Source of the DNA: Bradyrhizobium sp. 149
Lineage (GTDB): Bacteria > Pseudomonadota > Alphaproteobacteria > Rhizobiales > Xanthobacteraceae
Assembly: GCF_023073915.1 (NCBI RefSeq)
Contig: NZ_JADPKK010000023.1
Coordinates: 434,001-498,000, forward strand
Direction: 5' to 3'
DNA: 64,000 bases
Under the pieces are notes generated by a model. The model ran no database searches. It worked only from the letters and a program-made list of their open reading frames with translations, and was not told where the DNA came from. A program made the position numbers and the translations under genes. This document shows, piece by piece, positions 27,379 to 36,932 of this stretch. Every line of letters starts with the position of its first letter. The first letter of the stretch is position 1.

Positions 27379-28595
27379 TGTCCGCCGTCTTCATCGATCG
27401 TCCGCGGCTTTCGATGGTGATCGCCTTCATCATCACCATTGCCGGTGCGCTGGCGCTGATGCAAATTCCGGTGGCGCAGTTCCCGGACATCGTGCCGCCA
27501 CAGGTCACGGTCTCCGGCACCTTCCCAGGCGCGTCCGCCGAGGTTGTCGAGAGCAGCGTCGCCCAGCCGCTGGAGGCGCAGATCATCGGCGTCGACCGCG
27601 CGCTCTACATGAAATCGACCAGCGCCAATGACGGCAGCTACACACTGACAATTTCGTTCGCGCTCGGCACCGACCCCGACATCAATACCGTCAATGTCAA
27701 CAATCGCGTGCAGAGCGCTCTGTTTGGCCGCACCTGGCACGTCAACGTTCAGGGCGAAGCGCTCGATCGCGCCGACATTTCGGACATCTGGCGGATCTAT
27801 TTGCGCAACGGCACCGGCCAAATGGTGCCGATCAGATCTCTTGCCCGGATCAAGATCGTGACTGGGCCTCAGGTGATTACCCGCTACAATAATTATCGTT
27901 CGGTGACGATGAACGGCAGCCCGGCGCCCGGCGTCTCGTCAGGCACCGCGATCACGGCGATGGCCGATGTCTCACATGCCGTATTGCCTGCGGGCTACAG
28001 TTTCGAGTGGACCGGCACCGCCTATCAGGAGCAACAGGCCGCCGGCCAGACCGGCATCGTGCTTATGCTCGCAGTGCTGTTTGCCTATCTGTTCCTGGTG
28101 GCTCTCTATGAGAGCACTGTGATCCCGATCCCGGTGCTGCTGTCGGTCGTCGCCGGCGTCCTCGGCTCCTATGTCGGCATCAAGCTCGCCGGCCTCAATC
28201 TCGACCTCTACGGCCAGATCGGACTCGTGGTGCTGATCGCGCTCGCCGCCAAGAACGGCAGCCTGATCGTGGAATTTGCCAAGGAGCAACGCGAAGCGGG
28301 CGTAGCGCTCAACGACGCCGCGATCCAGGGCGCGCATATGCGCTTTCGCGCCGTTATGATGACTTCGGTCGCCTTCATCCTTGGTCTCCTGCCTCTCGTG
28401 ACTGCAAGCGGCGCCGCCGAGCTCAGCCGCAGGGCCGTCGGCACCGCGGTATTTGCTGGCATGCTTGCGGCGAGCTCGGTTGGGATCTTCCTGGTGCCGA
28501 TGCTCTACGTGACGTTCCAGCGCCTGCGCGAGCGCGCCAAGGGGGCGTCCAAAGCCACCCATGGGCCGACACCGCCTATCGATGAAGCGGTCTAG
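27375..28595 (+). pseudogene. miniaturised RND (AcrB/MexF-like) pump with in-frame internal deletion
   Basis: The ATG overlaps the adaptor stop (ATGA), as in intact operons. The protein has 406 residues instead of about 1050. The first 115 residues (RPRLSMVIAFIITIAGALAL, AQFPDIVPPQVTVSGTFPGA) are normal, then NNRVQSAL joins directly to the second porter region (FGRTWHVNVQGEALDRADIS) and helices 8-12. The reading frame is kept. The proton-relay Asp pair of helix 4 is in the deleted part, while the matching Lys (ALAAKNGSLIVEFA) remains. It cannot pump in the usual way. Confidence 0.85.
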
Positions 28596-28598
28596 AGC

Positions 28599-28706
28599 AT
28601 GGCAAACAATCGAAAACGCTGGCTGATCGCCTTTCTCACCTTGATCCCCGTCGCGGGCGGATATTTCGCCTCCAGCCGCTGTCGGTCGAGCGATCAATCT
28701 GGCTGA
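28599..28706 (+). pseudogene. 35-residue N-terminal fragment with a signal sequence
   Basis: The short frame reads MANNRKRWLIAFLTLIPVAG followed by GYFASSR and stops at 28704-28706. It starts three bases after the pump gene. The basic start plus one hydrophobic helix looks like the beginning of an exported protein or an outer-membrane efflux factor whose body was deleted. Too short to name. Confidence 0.35.
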
Positions 28707-28786
28707 AGCTTTCCGCCCGAGTGACCAACTTTACGTTAGCCCTGCGGGGCAGGAGATGACGGCATGTCCTGGAAGGAGTTGTGCGG

Positions 28787-30127
28787 ATGCAAAGAACCAA
28801 ATGTGCTGCGACTATTCTTGCGACTTTCACCTTTCTCACCCCGGCGGTGGCGCAGGAGCGCACCGCCGTAACCGTTTTCGAGGACGTGCGCATCTTCGAT
28901 GGGAGAAGCCATGCGCTCTCCGCACCATCGAATGTCCTCATCCGAGGCAACATCATCGAGCGGATTGCGATCGCTCCCATTCCGGTCGATCGTCGCCCGG
29001 ATACCCGCGTTATAGCAGGCGGCGGACGCGTGCTGATGCCCGGGCTCAGCGACATGCATTGGCACGCGACGATGGTTCGTCCGACTCCGGCCCAAATGCT
29101 TTCGAACGACGTGGGTTATACGACGCTGCTGGCGGGCGCGGAAGCGACTGCTACGCTGATGCGCGGGTTCACCACCGTCAGGGACATGGGCGGGCCCGCC
29201 TTCGCGCTCAAGCGCGCGATCGACGAAGGTATCGTTATAGGTCCTCGCATCTATCCGTCGGGTGCCGTCGTCACAGTCACGGGTGGCCACGGAGACTTCC
29301 GTGAGCTCTGGGAGCTGCCGCAAAGTCTCCGCGGAACAAGCCGCGTCGAGCAGCTCGGTGGAAGCATAATCGCCGATAGCGCCGACGAGGTTCGGAAGCG
29401 CACGCGCGAACAGCTCATGCAGGGCGCATCCCAAATCAAGCTGACGGCAGGCGGCGGCGTCGCCTCGCCTTTCAGCCCACTCGATGTGACCACCTTCAGC
29501 GAGGCTGAATTGCGGGCGGCCGTCGAAGCGGCTACTGATTGGGGGACTTATGTGGCGACCCACGCCTATACACCGAATGCCATTCGGCGCTCCATCGCGG
29601 CAGGCGTCAAGGTGATCGAACATGGCCATCTCATGGATGAGCCAACCGCACGTCTCATCGCCGAGGAGAAGATCTGGCTGAGCACACAGCCATTCGTGGA
29701 CCTTGGCGGCGCAGGCATGCTTCCTCCCGCGCAACAAGCGCAGATGCGCCAAGTCGTCGCGGGCACCGACACCACGTACGGGTTTGTCAAAGAGTTTAAG
29801 ATAAAGACAGCCTTCGGGACTGATATTCTCTTCTCCAAGGCGTTGGCCGAGCATCAGGGTCAGGGAATCGTGGATCTCACACGTTGGTTCACCCCGGCGG
29901 AAGCATTGGCAATGGCGACTTCGGCCAACGGAGAGTTGCTCACCCTCTCCGGTGCACGCAATCCCTATCCCGGCAAGCTCGGAGTGGTCGAAGAAGGCGC
30001 GTTGGCGGATCTTCTACTCGTCGACGGCAATCCTTTGGACGACATTCGCCTCATCGCCGACCCAGAGAACAAATTGGCCGTCATCATGAAGGACGGCATC
30101 ATCTACAAGGACGTTCGTCCGAAATGA
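28787..30127 (+). CDS. secreted metal-dependent amidohydrolase (prolidase-like)
   Basis: The ATG at 28787 has AGGAG at good spacing; a GTG two codons earlier is too close to it. After a signal peptide (QRTKCAATILATFTFLTPAVA) the 446-residue protein shows all metal ligands of the amidohydrolase TIM barrel: HWH after LMPGLSDM, the Lys in ASQIKLTAGGG (carboxylated bridging Lys), His in VATHAYT, IEHGH, and FGTD with the catalytic Asp. The order fits the imidazolonepropionase/Xaa-Pro dipeptidase-like group, which cleaves N-acyl amino acids or dipeptides in the periplasm. Exact substrate unknown. It stands alone. Confidence 0.88.
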   Translation: MQRTKCAATILATFTFLTPAVAQERTAVTVFEDVRIFDGRSHALSAPSNVLIRGNIIERIAIAPIPVDRRPDTRVIAGGGRVLMPGLSDMHWHATMVRPTPAQMLSNDVGYTTLLAGAEATATLMRGFTTVRDMGGPAFALKRAIDEGIVIGPRIYPSGAVVTVTGGHGDFRELWELPQSLRGTSRVEQLGGSIIADSADEVRKRTREQLMQGASQIKLTAGGGVASPFSPLDVTTFSEAELRAAVEAATDWGTYVATHAYTPNAIRRSIAAGVKVIEHGHLMDEPTARLIAEEKIWLSTQPFVDLGGAGMLPPAQQAQMRQVVAGTDTTYGFVKEFKIKTAFGTDILFSKALAEHQGQGIVDLTRWFTPAEALAMATSANGELLTLSGARNPYPGKLGVVEEGALADLLLVDGNPLDDIRLIADPENKLAVIMKDGIIYKDVRPK

Positions 30128-30204
30128 TCCCACTCCCGGCTGCGCCCGATCGAGCCTCTCGCAAGCCAGGGATCAACCACTCATGTCGTGCTTCACACTG
30201 CGTG

Positions 30205-31066
30205 AAAGAGAAAAGGCGGGCGGCGGAATGGCAGAATTCGATCCGAGCCGCCATGAAGATGGAGCTGGTTGAAACTGCCCATCCGCTCAAAGTCTCCGTG
30301 ATTGCGCTCATCAAGTTTGTCGCGCTACTGTTGCTGGCGCAATCGTTCAAGCTGGCAACCAGTTTCCTCTCCGGCCGAATCCGGCGGTTCATTCCAAGGC
30401 GGATCGCGAACTTCGTCGGCCTTTTCGTGGCCGTCCTGCTGATCTGGTCGATCGCCAACAATCTGCTCGTCCGCGCGGCCTTCAACGCCTTGGATTCTTC
30501 GTTTCGGGAATTTGACGCCCTGCTTGAACCGGAGCGACCGCAGGCGGGCGAAGCCAGAAGAACGGGGAGCGCAGCGTCGCTGGTGACGTGGAATGAGCTC
30601 GGCCGTACCGGACGGGAGTTCGTGGTTTCCGGACCGACCGCCGCGCAGATCGCGCATTCAGGGAGGCTTCGAGCGTTCCGTTCTCATCGTCATTACTCCG
30701 ACGGGACCGGCTGGATCGACCCGGCTGCAATGGATGCATCGAGTATCTCGCCGATGACGGCGTTGCCAGCGTTGCCGTGCAGTACTCCTATCTCAACAGC
30801 CCACTGTCGCTGCCGTTTCAACCGGAATACGGCACGGAAGCCGCACGAGCCCTATTTGCCGCAATTTATGGACATTGGACGACGCTACCGAAGGATCGGC
30901 GCCCAAGACTATACCTGCATGGCCTGAGCCTCGACGCGACGAATTCGCAAAACGACCAACCCCTCGAAAGCGGGAAGCAGCGCGTCCTCTTGGACGCGAC
31001 CAGTTGGTCAGCGACATCCGCTTCGCTTTCGCCTGGCCCCGCTGGCTCTAGTGAGATTTTGTTTGA
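30205..31066 (+). pseudogene. Abhydrolase_9-type alpha/beta-hydrolase membrane protein, broken
   Basis: One frame gives EWQNSIRAAMKMELVETAHP, two membrane helices and then GSAASLVTWNELGRTGREFV and SGPTAAQIAHS. About 50 residues are then missing. Other frames continue GGFERSVLIVITPTG, GTGWIDPAAMD, VAVQYSYL and ARALFAAIYGHWTTLPKDRR, then PRLYLHGLSL, which holds the nucleophile-elbow region. The remaining C-terminal part of the catalytic domain is missing. These blocks match the Abhydrolase_9 family (about 550 residues). N-terminus, middle and C-terminus are all damaged, so no enzyme is made. Confidence 0.75.
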
Positions 31067-31072
31067 TGTTCC

Positions 31073-31153
31073 GGCGCACACGTCGCGCACACGCCGAGAT
31101 CTAGCCGATTGAAAAGCTTTAACTCTCGCTCCAATCCATCATAGGCAAATTGA
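31073..31153. repeat. repeat element copy R2 (matches 5163-5242)
   Basis: The segment shares GCGCACACGTCGCGCACACG-type and CTCTCGCTCCAATCCATCAT-type blocks with the copy at 5163-5242, in the same orientation, 25.9 kb apart. It begins exactly where the broken hydrolase gene ends. The two copies bracket the stress region. Confidence 0.5.
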
Positions 31154-31682
<529 letters not shown>

Positions 31683-31730
31683 CTGTGCGCCCAACGCACG
31701 GCATGACACGCGACCCAAAGCAGAGGCGTC

Positions 31731-32555
31731 ATGGTCCGAGTTATTCAGATTTCCGATACGCATCTCAGCCCGAGCAAGCAGCACTTCGAGGCGAACTGGG
31801 CACCGCTTGCGCATTGGATCGCGCAGCATAAACCAGATCTCGTCATACATACCGGTGACGTAACGATCGACGGCGCCGATCAGGAAGCCGACGGAGCCTA
31901 TTGCGCAACCCAACTGGCGTCGCTCGGCGTCCCGGTCTTGGCGGTTCCGGGAAATCACGATGTCGGCGAAGTCGGCAACCCGCACCAGCCGGTGAATGAC
32001 GAGCGGCTCGATCGCTTTCGCGGCCACTTCGGTGACGACCGCTGGCTACGCGATGTGGAGGGTTGGCGCCTGATCGGGCTCAATTCGATGATCTTCGGCG
32101 GCGGCCCCGAGGAGGCGCTGCAGACCCAATGGCTGGAGACAGCGATGGCCGATGCTGCGGGGCGTCGCATTGCCTGGTTCATGCACCGGCCGCTCTTCAT
32201 CGAATCACCGACTGAGGCCGATACTGGTTACTGGTCGGTCAAGCCGGAGCCGCGTCGGGCCCTTCTCGATTTGCTGCATCGCTATCGGGTGAAGATCGTG
32301 GCCAGCGGACATCTGCACCGCTGGCACGAGATTCGGCTGAACGGCACCCACTACGTCTGGGGCCCGGCGGCCAGCTTTCTGGTCGGTGAGAAATTGGCGC
32401 CGCCGATGGGCGGCACCGCGCGGCTCGGAGCAGTGATCTACGACATCGACGGCGAAAGCATCGAAGTGAATATTCGTCCGGTGGCCGGCCTTACCGATTA
32501 CTGGATCGACGATGTCGTGCACGAGGTCTATCCGCCGCGCGAAGCTGAGGCGTGA
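31731..32555 (+). CDS. calcineurin-like phosphodiesterase (CpdA/GpdQ family)
   Basis: The 274-residue enzyme has the class III phosphodiesterase metal sites: D9 and H11 (QISDTHL), D43 (HTGDVT), N75-H76 (VPGNHD), the WFMHRP region and the GHLH motif (ASGHLHRWHE). The length equals that of GpdQ glycerophosphodiesterases. CpdA enzymes cleave cyclic AMP; GpdQ relatives cleave glycerophosphodiesters. The downstream ABC importer (seven bases away) and the second phosphodiesterase in the operon favour a catabolic role on an imported phosphodiester over cyclic AMP turnover. It is cytoplasmic because no signal peptide is present. Confidence 0.88.
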   Translation: MVRVIQISDTHLSPSKQHFEANWAPLAHWIAQHKPDLVIHTGDVTIDGADQEADGAYCATQLASLGVPVLAVPGNHDVGEVGNPHQPVNDERLDRFRGHFGDDRWLRDVEGWRLIGLNSMIFGGGPEEALQTQWLETAMADAAGRRIAWFMHRPLFIESPTEADTGYWSVKPEPRRALLDLLHRYRVKIVASGHLHRWHEIRLNGTHYVWGPAASFLVGEKLAPPMGGTARLGAVIYDIDGESIEVNIRPVAGLTDYWIDDVVHEVYPPREAEA

Positions 32556-32561
32556 TCCGCG

Positions 32562-33728
32562 ATGGCCGGCCTCACATTGCGCGGCATCGGCAAGACTTTC
32601 GGCGACACGGCCGTTCTCAATAACATTGATCTCGATATTGCGGACGGCGAGTTTCTGACGCTGGTTGGCCCCTCCGGATGCGGTAAGTCGACGCTCCTGC
32701 GCATCATCGCCGGCCTTGAATCGCAGGACCGCGGCTCGGTGTCGATCGGCGGTACTTCGGTCGACCATATGCGACCTCACGAGCGCAGAATCGCCATGGT
32801 GTTCCAGAATTACGCGCTCTATCCCCACATGTCGGTGTTCGACAACATCGCGCTGCCGCTCACCATGACGCGCCTCAGCTTGTTCGAGCGCCTGCCCTTG
32901 ATGCGTCATCTGTCGCTCCGGCGCAGGCGCGTCATGGACGAGATCGCGCGTGAGGTGCGGGTCGTCGCCGAGCAGCTTCGCATCGAAACCTTCTTTCATC
33001 GCCGTCCCGGACAGCTTTCGGGCGGGCAACGGCAGCGCGTCGCGCTCGGCCGCGCAATGGTGCGTCATCCGCAAGCTTTCCTGATGGATGAGCCGTTGTC
33101 GAACCTCGACGCCAAGCTGCGTGTGCACATGCGCGGCGAGCTGACCGAGCTGCACGCGCGTCTCGGTGCAACGATGGTCTACGTGACACACGATCAGATC
33201 GAGGCGATGACGATGTCCGATCGCCTTGCCGTGATGGATCACGGCGAAATACTCCAACTCGGTACACCTGCCGATGTCTATGAACTGCCCGCCACGATTG
33301 CGGTCGCGCAGTTCATTGGCAGTCCGGCGATCAATCTATTTCCGGCCCGAGTGGGATCCGGCGGCCAGATCGAGCTGCTCGGCCGCACACTGCCGATCGA
33401 CGTTCGCAACGCGCCAGCTCCCGAATTGACGATCGGAGTGCGTCCGGAGGCAATGCGGATCGGAGGCGGGCCGTGCACGATCACGTGCAGGTTACGGCGC
33501 CGTGAAAATCTCGGCTCGGAAAGCATCCTTCACTTTGACCTCGTGGCCTCTCCGGAGGTGCCGGTGCTCTGCCGGATCGACAACGGCATGCCCATTCCCG
33601 AGGGCGAGGTCACGCTCGCCTTCGAGCCACGGGATTGTCACGTGTTCGACAACAATGGCCGCCGCATCGAGGTGGAGAGCCGCAATGCGGCCAGCCGCGA
33701 CGTACGCCGCGCGAGCGAGGTTCGATGA
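32562..33728 (+). CDS. CUT1 sugar/polyol ABC importer ATPase (UgpC/MalK type)
   Basis: The 388-residue ATPase has Walker A (GPSGCGKST), the Q-loop (VFQNYALYPHM), the signature LSGGQRQR, Walker B (AFLMDEPLSN), the H-loop (VYVTHDQ) and a C-terminal TOBE-type regulatory domain. Its helical region carries an extra basic stretch (FERLPLMRHLSLRRRRVMDE) that typical MalK proteins lack. It overlaps the next gene by four bases (ATGA). It energises the permeases encoded next. It may also serve the nearby ugpAEB operon, which has no ATPase gene. Confidence 0.93.
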   Translation: MAGLTLRGIGKTFGDTAVLNNIDLDIADGEFLTLVGPSGCGKSTLLRIIAGLESQDRGSVSIGGTSVDHMRPHERRIAMVFQNYALYPHMSVFDNIALPLTMTRLSLFERLPLMRHLSLRRRRVMDEIAREVRVVAEQLRIETFFHRRPGQLSGGQRQRVALGRAMVRHPQAFLMDEPLSNLDAKLRVHMRGELTELHARLGATMVYVTHDQIEAMTMSDRLAVMDHGEILQLGTPADVYELPATIAVAQFIGSPAINLFPARVGSGGQIELLGRTLPIDVRNAPAPELTIGVRPEAMRIGGGPCTITCRLRRRENLGSESILHFDLVASPEVPVLCRIDNGMPIPEGEVTLAFEPRDCHVFDNNGRRIEVESRNAASRDVRRASEVR

Positions 33729-34654
33729 CCACGGTCGCGGCTCAAATCACTCCGCTCGACGCGGCGCCGCCGGCCAGCCGCCAGCGATGGATCGAACGGC
33801 TCGCGGGGCTAGGCTTTGCAGCACCCGCCTTCATCCTGCTGGTCCTGACGAATTTGGCGCCGCTGGCTGCTCTCGCCTTTCTCAGTTTTACCAATTACGA
33901 GCTGGGCGCGCTCGACTTCTCGTTCGTCGGTCTCAAGAACTTCGGCACGGCGCTTCAGGATCCCGTGATCCGGCGCTCGGTTACCAACACCCTACTCTAT
34001 GTGGCGATCGTCGTGCCCGGCGGCGTCCTGATCTCGCTGCTGGTGGCAATCCTAATTCACCGGCGCAAGCGCACGCGCGCCCTATATGAAGTGATCTATT
34101 TTCTCCCCGTTACCTCGACGCTCATTGCGATGGCGACGATGTGGCAGTTCATGCTGCACCCGACCCTGGGGCTCATCAACCAAGCCCTCAAGAGCCTAGG
34201 CTTCGCCGAGGCGGCATTCCTGAGCGAGCCGCGCCTCGTCATTCCGACGCTCGCCGCGATCGGCATCTGGCAGCTTGTCGGCTTCAACATGGTGCTGTTC
34301 CTTGCCGGCCTCTCGGCGATTCCCCGAGACCTCTATGAGGCCGTCGATATCGACGGCGCAAGCCATCCCATCGACCGCTTCCTGAAAGTGACGTGGCCGA
34401 TGCTTGGCCCGACGACGATGTTCGTGACCGTGACGACCTTCATCACGGCGTTCAAGATCTTCGACACTGTTGCGGTGATGACGCGTGGCGGGCCCGGGGG
34501 CGCATCCGAGGTGCTCCTGTATGCGATCTATCTGGAGGGGTTTCAGTACTTTCACATGAGCTATGCGGCGACGCTTACGCTGGTTTTCCTGGCGTTCACC
34601 CTCGTGTTCTCGGTGCTGCAAACCTTTATCCTTGACCGACGGGTGCACTATTGA
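33725..34654 (+). CDS. CUT1 ABC importer permease, first subunit (MalF/UgpA-like)
   Basis: The start at 33725 overlaps the ATPase stop (ATGA), so translation is coupled. The 309-residue protein has six membrane helices and the EAA loop that contacts the ATPase (YEAVDIDGASHPIDRFLKVT). The N-terminal 25 residues are soluble. Its stop overlaps the next permease start by one base. It forms the channel with the protein at 34654-35529. Confidence 0.92.
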   Translation: MTTVAAQITPLDAAPPASRQRWIERLAGLGFAAPAFILLVLTNLAPLAALAFLSFTNYELGALDFSFVGLKNFGTALQDPVIRRSVTNTLLYVAIVVPGGVLISLLVAILIHRRKRTRALYEVIYFLPVTSTLIAMATMWQFMLHPTLGLINQALKSLGFAEAAFLSEPRLVIPTLAAIGIWQLVGFNMVLFLAGLSAIPRDLYEAVDIDGASHPIDRFLKVTWPMLGPTTMFVTVTTFITAFKIFDTVAVMTRGGPGGASEVLLYAIYLEGFQYFHMSYAATLTLVFLAFTLVFSVLQTFILDRRVHY

Positions 34655-35529
34655 TGCGCATATCGGCCACGATCGCCCGTCCGCCTGCGCCGGTTGCCGT
34701 CCGGATGCGGCGCCTGGTGTCGCTTGCCCTCGTCCACGCGGTGCTGATCAGCGGCGCAGTCTTCATGCTGCTGCCGTTCGTCTTCATGCTGACGAGCGCG
34801 ATCAAGCCGCCGGGCGAGATATTCGAGGCGACCTTCCGGCTTTGGCCGCGCCAGTTCTACGGATGGCAGAACTTCGACTCTGCCTTGAACACCGCACCGC
34901 TCCTGCGTTTTCTGTTCAACGGTCTCGTCGTCTGCGGCGGAATCCTCGTCGTCCAGCTGCTGGTCGCCATTCCCTGCGCCTATGCCCTTGCCAAGCTGAG
35001 CTTTCCGGGACGGCCGATCTTGTTTTCGCTGGTCCTGCTCGGTCTCTGCATCCCTGTCCAGGCACCCTCGCTCCCGCTCTACATCGCGTTCGCCGAGCTC
35101 GGCATCCTCAACACCTATCTCTCGATGATGTTGCCGTTCTTCCTGTCGGTATTCGCGATTTTCCTGTTCCGCCAGTTCTTCAAGTCCTATCCGGACGAGA
35201 TCATCCAGGCCGCGCGGCTCGACGGTGTCGGTGAGTTCGAAATCGTGTGGCGCATCGTCGTGCCGAGCGCCTGGCCGGCCATCGCGGCGTTTTCGATCTT
35301 CTCTGTCGTGGCGCACTGGAACGATCTGTATTGGCCGCTCATCGTTGTCTCCGACACTAAACTCGCAACGCCGCCACTCGGCATGATGTATTTCGCCGAT
35401 TCCGAGTTGGGCTCGAATTACGGGGCGCTGGCCGCCGGCGCCACCATCATCACGGCACCGCTGGTCGTCGCGTTCCTGATCGCGCGGCGGCATTTCATCG
35501 CCGGCATCACGATGACCGGAATCAAATGA
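34654..35529 (+). CDS. CUT1 ABC importer permease, second subunit (MalG/UgpE-like)
   Basis: I take the ATG at 34654, which shares a base with the previous stop (TGATG). The 291-residue protein has six membrane helices and the EAA loop (IQAARLDGVGEFEIVWRIVV). The short C-terminal end (AGITMTGIK) is typical for this subunit. Substrate specificity is set mainly by the binding protein that follows, so it cannot be read here. Confidence 0.92.
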   Translation: MRISATIARPPAPVAVRMRRLVSLALVHAVLISGAVFMLLPFVFMLTSAIKPPGEIFEATFRLWPRQFYGWQNFDSALNTAPLLRFLFNGLVVCGGILVVQLLVAIPCAYALAKLSFPGRPILFSLVLLGLCIPVQAPSLPLYIAFAELGILNTYLSMMLPFFLSVFAIFLFRQFFKSYPDEIIQAARLDGVGEFEIVWRIVVPSAWPAIAAFSIFSVVAHWNDLYWPLIVVSDTKLATPPLGMMYFADSELGSNYGALAAGATIITAPLVVAFLIARRHFIAGITMTGIK

Positions 35530-35558
35530 CTTCAACCACTGCCAGGGGAGATACCGCC

Positions 35559-36863
35559 ATGCTGCATCGTCGAGACCTCCTGAAGAGCGCCGCGGCTGTC
35601 GGGACGACCGCGCTTTCAAGCCCGTTTCTGGCGCGGCCGGCCCACGCGCAGGACGTGACGCTGGACGTACTCTATGCCTTTCCCGCCTTCGCGAAATTCC
35701 ATGAACCGATCGCACAGGAGTTCATGAAGCAGCAGTCCGGCATCAAGATCCAGTTCCGGGCGCCGGCGGCGAGCTATGACGAAGGTCATCAGACCATGCT
35801 GCGGCAGGCCGTCACCACCCAGCTGCCCGACGTCTATTATTCGGGTTATCACCTGCTCGCCGAGCTCGTGCGCACGCTGGTGAAGCGCAACCAGATCACG
35901 GAAGTGGCACCAATGCTGCAGAAGGAGGATGCCGCCTGGCGCAAGGCCAATTATTCCGACGGGATTCTGGCGCTCGGCGCGGTCGACGGCAAGATCTACG
36001 GCCTTGCCTTCAATGCGTCCCTGCCGATCATCTATTTCAACGCACAGCTCGTGAAGGATGCGGGTGGCGATCCCGACAAGATGCCCGACAACTGGGCCGA
36101 CATGATCGCCCTCGCCGTCAACATCAAGAGCAAAGGGTCCGATGTCGCCGGCATAGCCTATAACATCCATGACTGGCCCGACGATTGGCTGTTCCGTTCC
36201 CTGATTCTGCAAGGTGGTGGTCAGATGCTCGACGTATCGGAAACCGCGGCCGGTTTCGGCAGCGACGCCGGGCTGAAGACCCTGGCCCATTGCCGCCGGT
36301 TCGTGGCCGACGCCAAGATGCCGGTGATCGATTGGGACTCCTCGCGTCAGCAGTTCATCGCCGGGAAAATCGGCATTTTTGCCGACACACCGGCCCGGTT
36401 GCGCCAGGTCACGGACTTGATCGGTGACAAGTTCACCTTGCGCACCTGCACCTTCCCGATCGACGACAAGCAGAAGGGTGGACTGCCGACCGGCGGCAAC
36501 GCGGCCATCATCACGGCGAAAGATCCGGCGAAGCAGCGGGCTGCCTGGGAGTTCTTGAAGTTCGTGAGTGGTCCGGAAGCGCAGAAGATAGTCGTTGAGA
36601 CGACGGGCTATATGCCGACCAACTTGCGCGCCTCGGGGCCCGAATTCCTGGCCTCGTTTTACGACAAGAACCCGAACTTCCGCACCGTATCGCAGCAGAT
36701 CGAGCGCGCGAAGCCATGGCAGGGCTATCCGGGCGGACAGTCCGTGAAGATCTGGCGCACCCAGCGCGAGATCATCCATTCCGTCATGCGCGGCGAGACG
36801 CCCCTCGAGGCCGGGCTCGACCGCATGGTCAAGGAAAGCAACGCTTTGATGAAGAGTTCGTAA
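35559..36863 (+). CDS. CUT1 ABC importer substrate-binding protein, Tat-type signal
   Basis: The ATG at 35559 has an AGGGGAG site and starts a twin-arginine signal (HRRDLLKSAAAVGTTALSS), so I prefer it to the ATG 11 codons upstream. The mature protein (about 405 residues) is a family 1 extracellular solute-binding protein: EFMKQQSGIKIQFRAPAASY, YGLAFNASLPIIYFNAQLVK, PTGGNAAIITAKDPAKQRAA and WEFLKFVSGPEAQKIV. It resembles the glycerol-3-phosphate/polyol group. With phosphodiesterases on both sides, a phosphodiester or phospho-polyol ligand is likely (inference). Confidence 0.9.
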   Translation: MLHRRDLLKSAAAVGTTALSSPFLARPAHAQDVTLDVLYAFPAFAKFHEPIAQEFMKQQSGIKIQFRAPAASYDEGHQTMLRQAVTTQLPDVYYSGYHLLAELVRTLVKRNQITEVAPMLQKEDAAWRKANYSDGILALGAVDGKIYGLAFNASLPIIYFNAQLVKDAGGDPDKMPDNWADMIALAVNIKSKGSDVAGIAYNIHDWPDDWLFRSLILQGGGQMLDVSETAAGFGSDAGLKTLAHCRRFVADAKMPVIDWDSSRQQFIAGKIGIFADTPARLRQVTDLIGDKFTLRTCTFPIDDKQKGGLPTGGNAAIITAKDPAKQRAAWEFLKFVSGPEAQKIVVETTGYMPTNLRASGPEFLASFYDKNPNFRTVSQQIERAKPWQGYPGGQSVKIWRTQREIIHSVMRGETPLEAGLDRMVKESNALMKSS

Positions 36864-36932
36864 GCAGCAGGCGATCGATTGCGGCAAGCGGCCGGACGCA
36901 GGCCGCAACTCTTCTCTTCGGGACGGAATTCT

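Noticed and set aside
26088..28595. An 835-codon adaptor-pump fusion
   Set aside because: The 480 bases between the frameshift and the pump start translate to Arg-rich nonsense in this frame, while another frame gives the true adaptor C-terminus.
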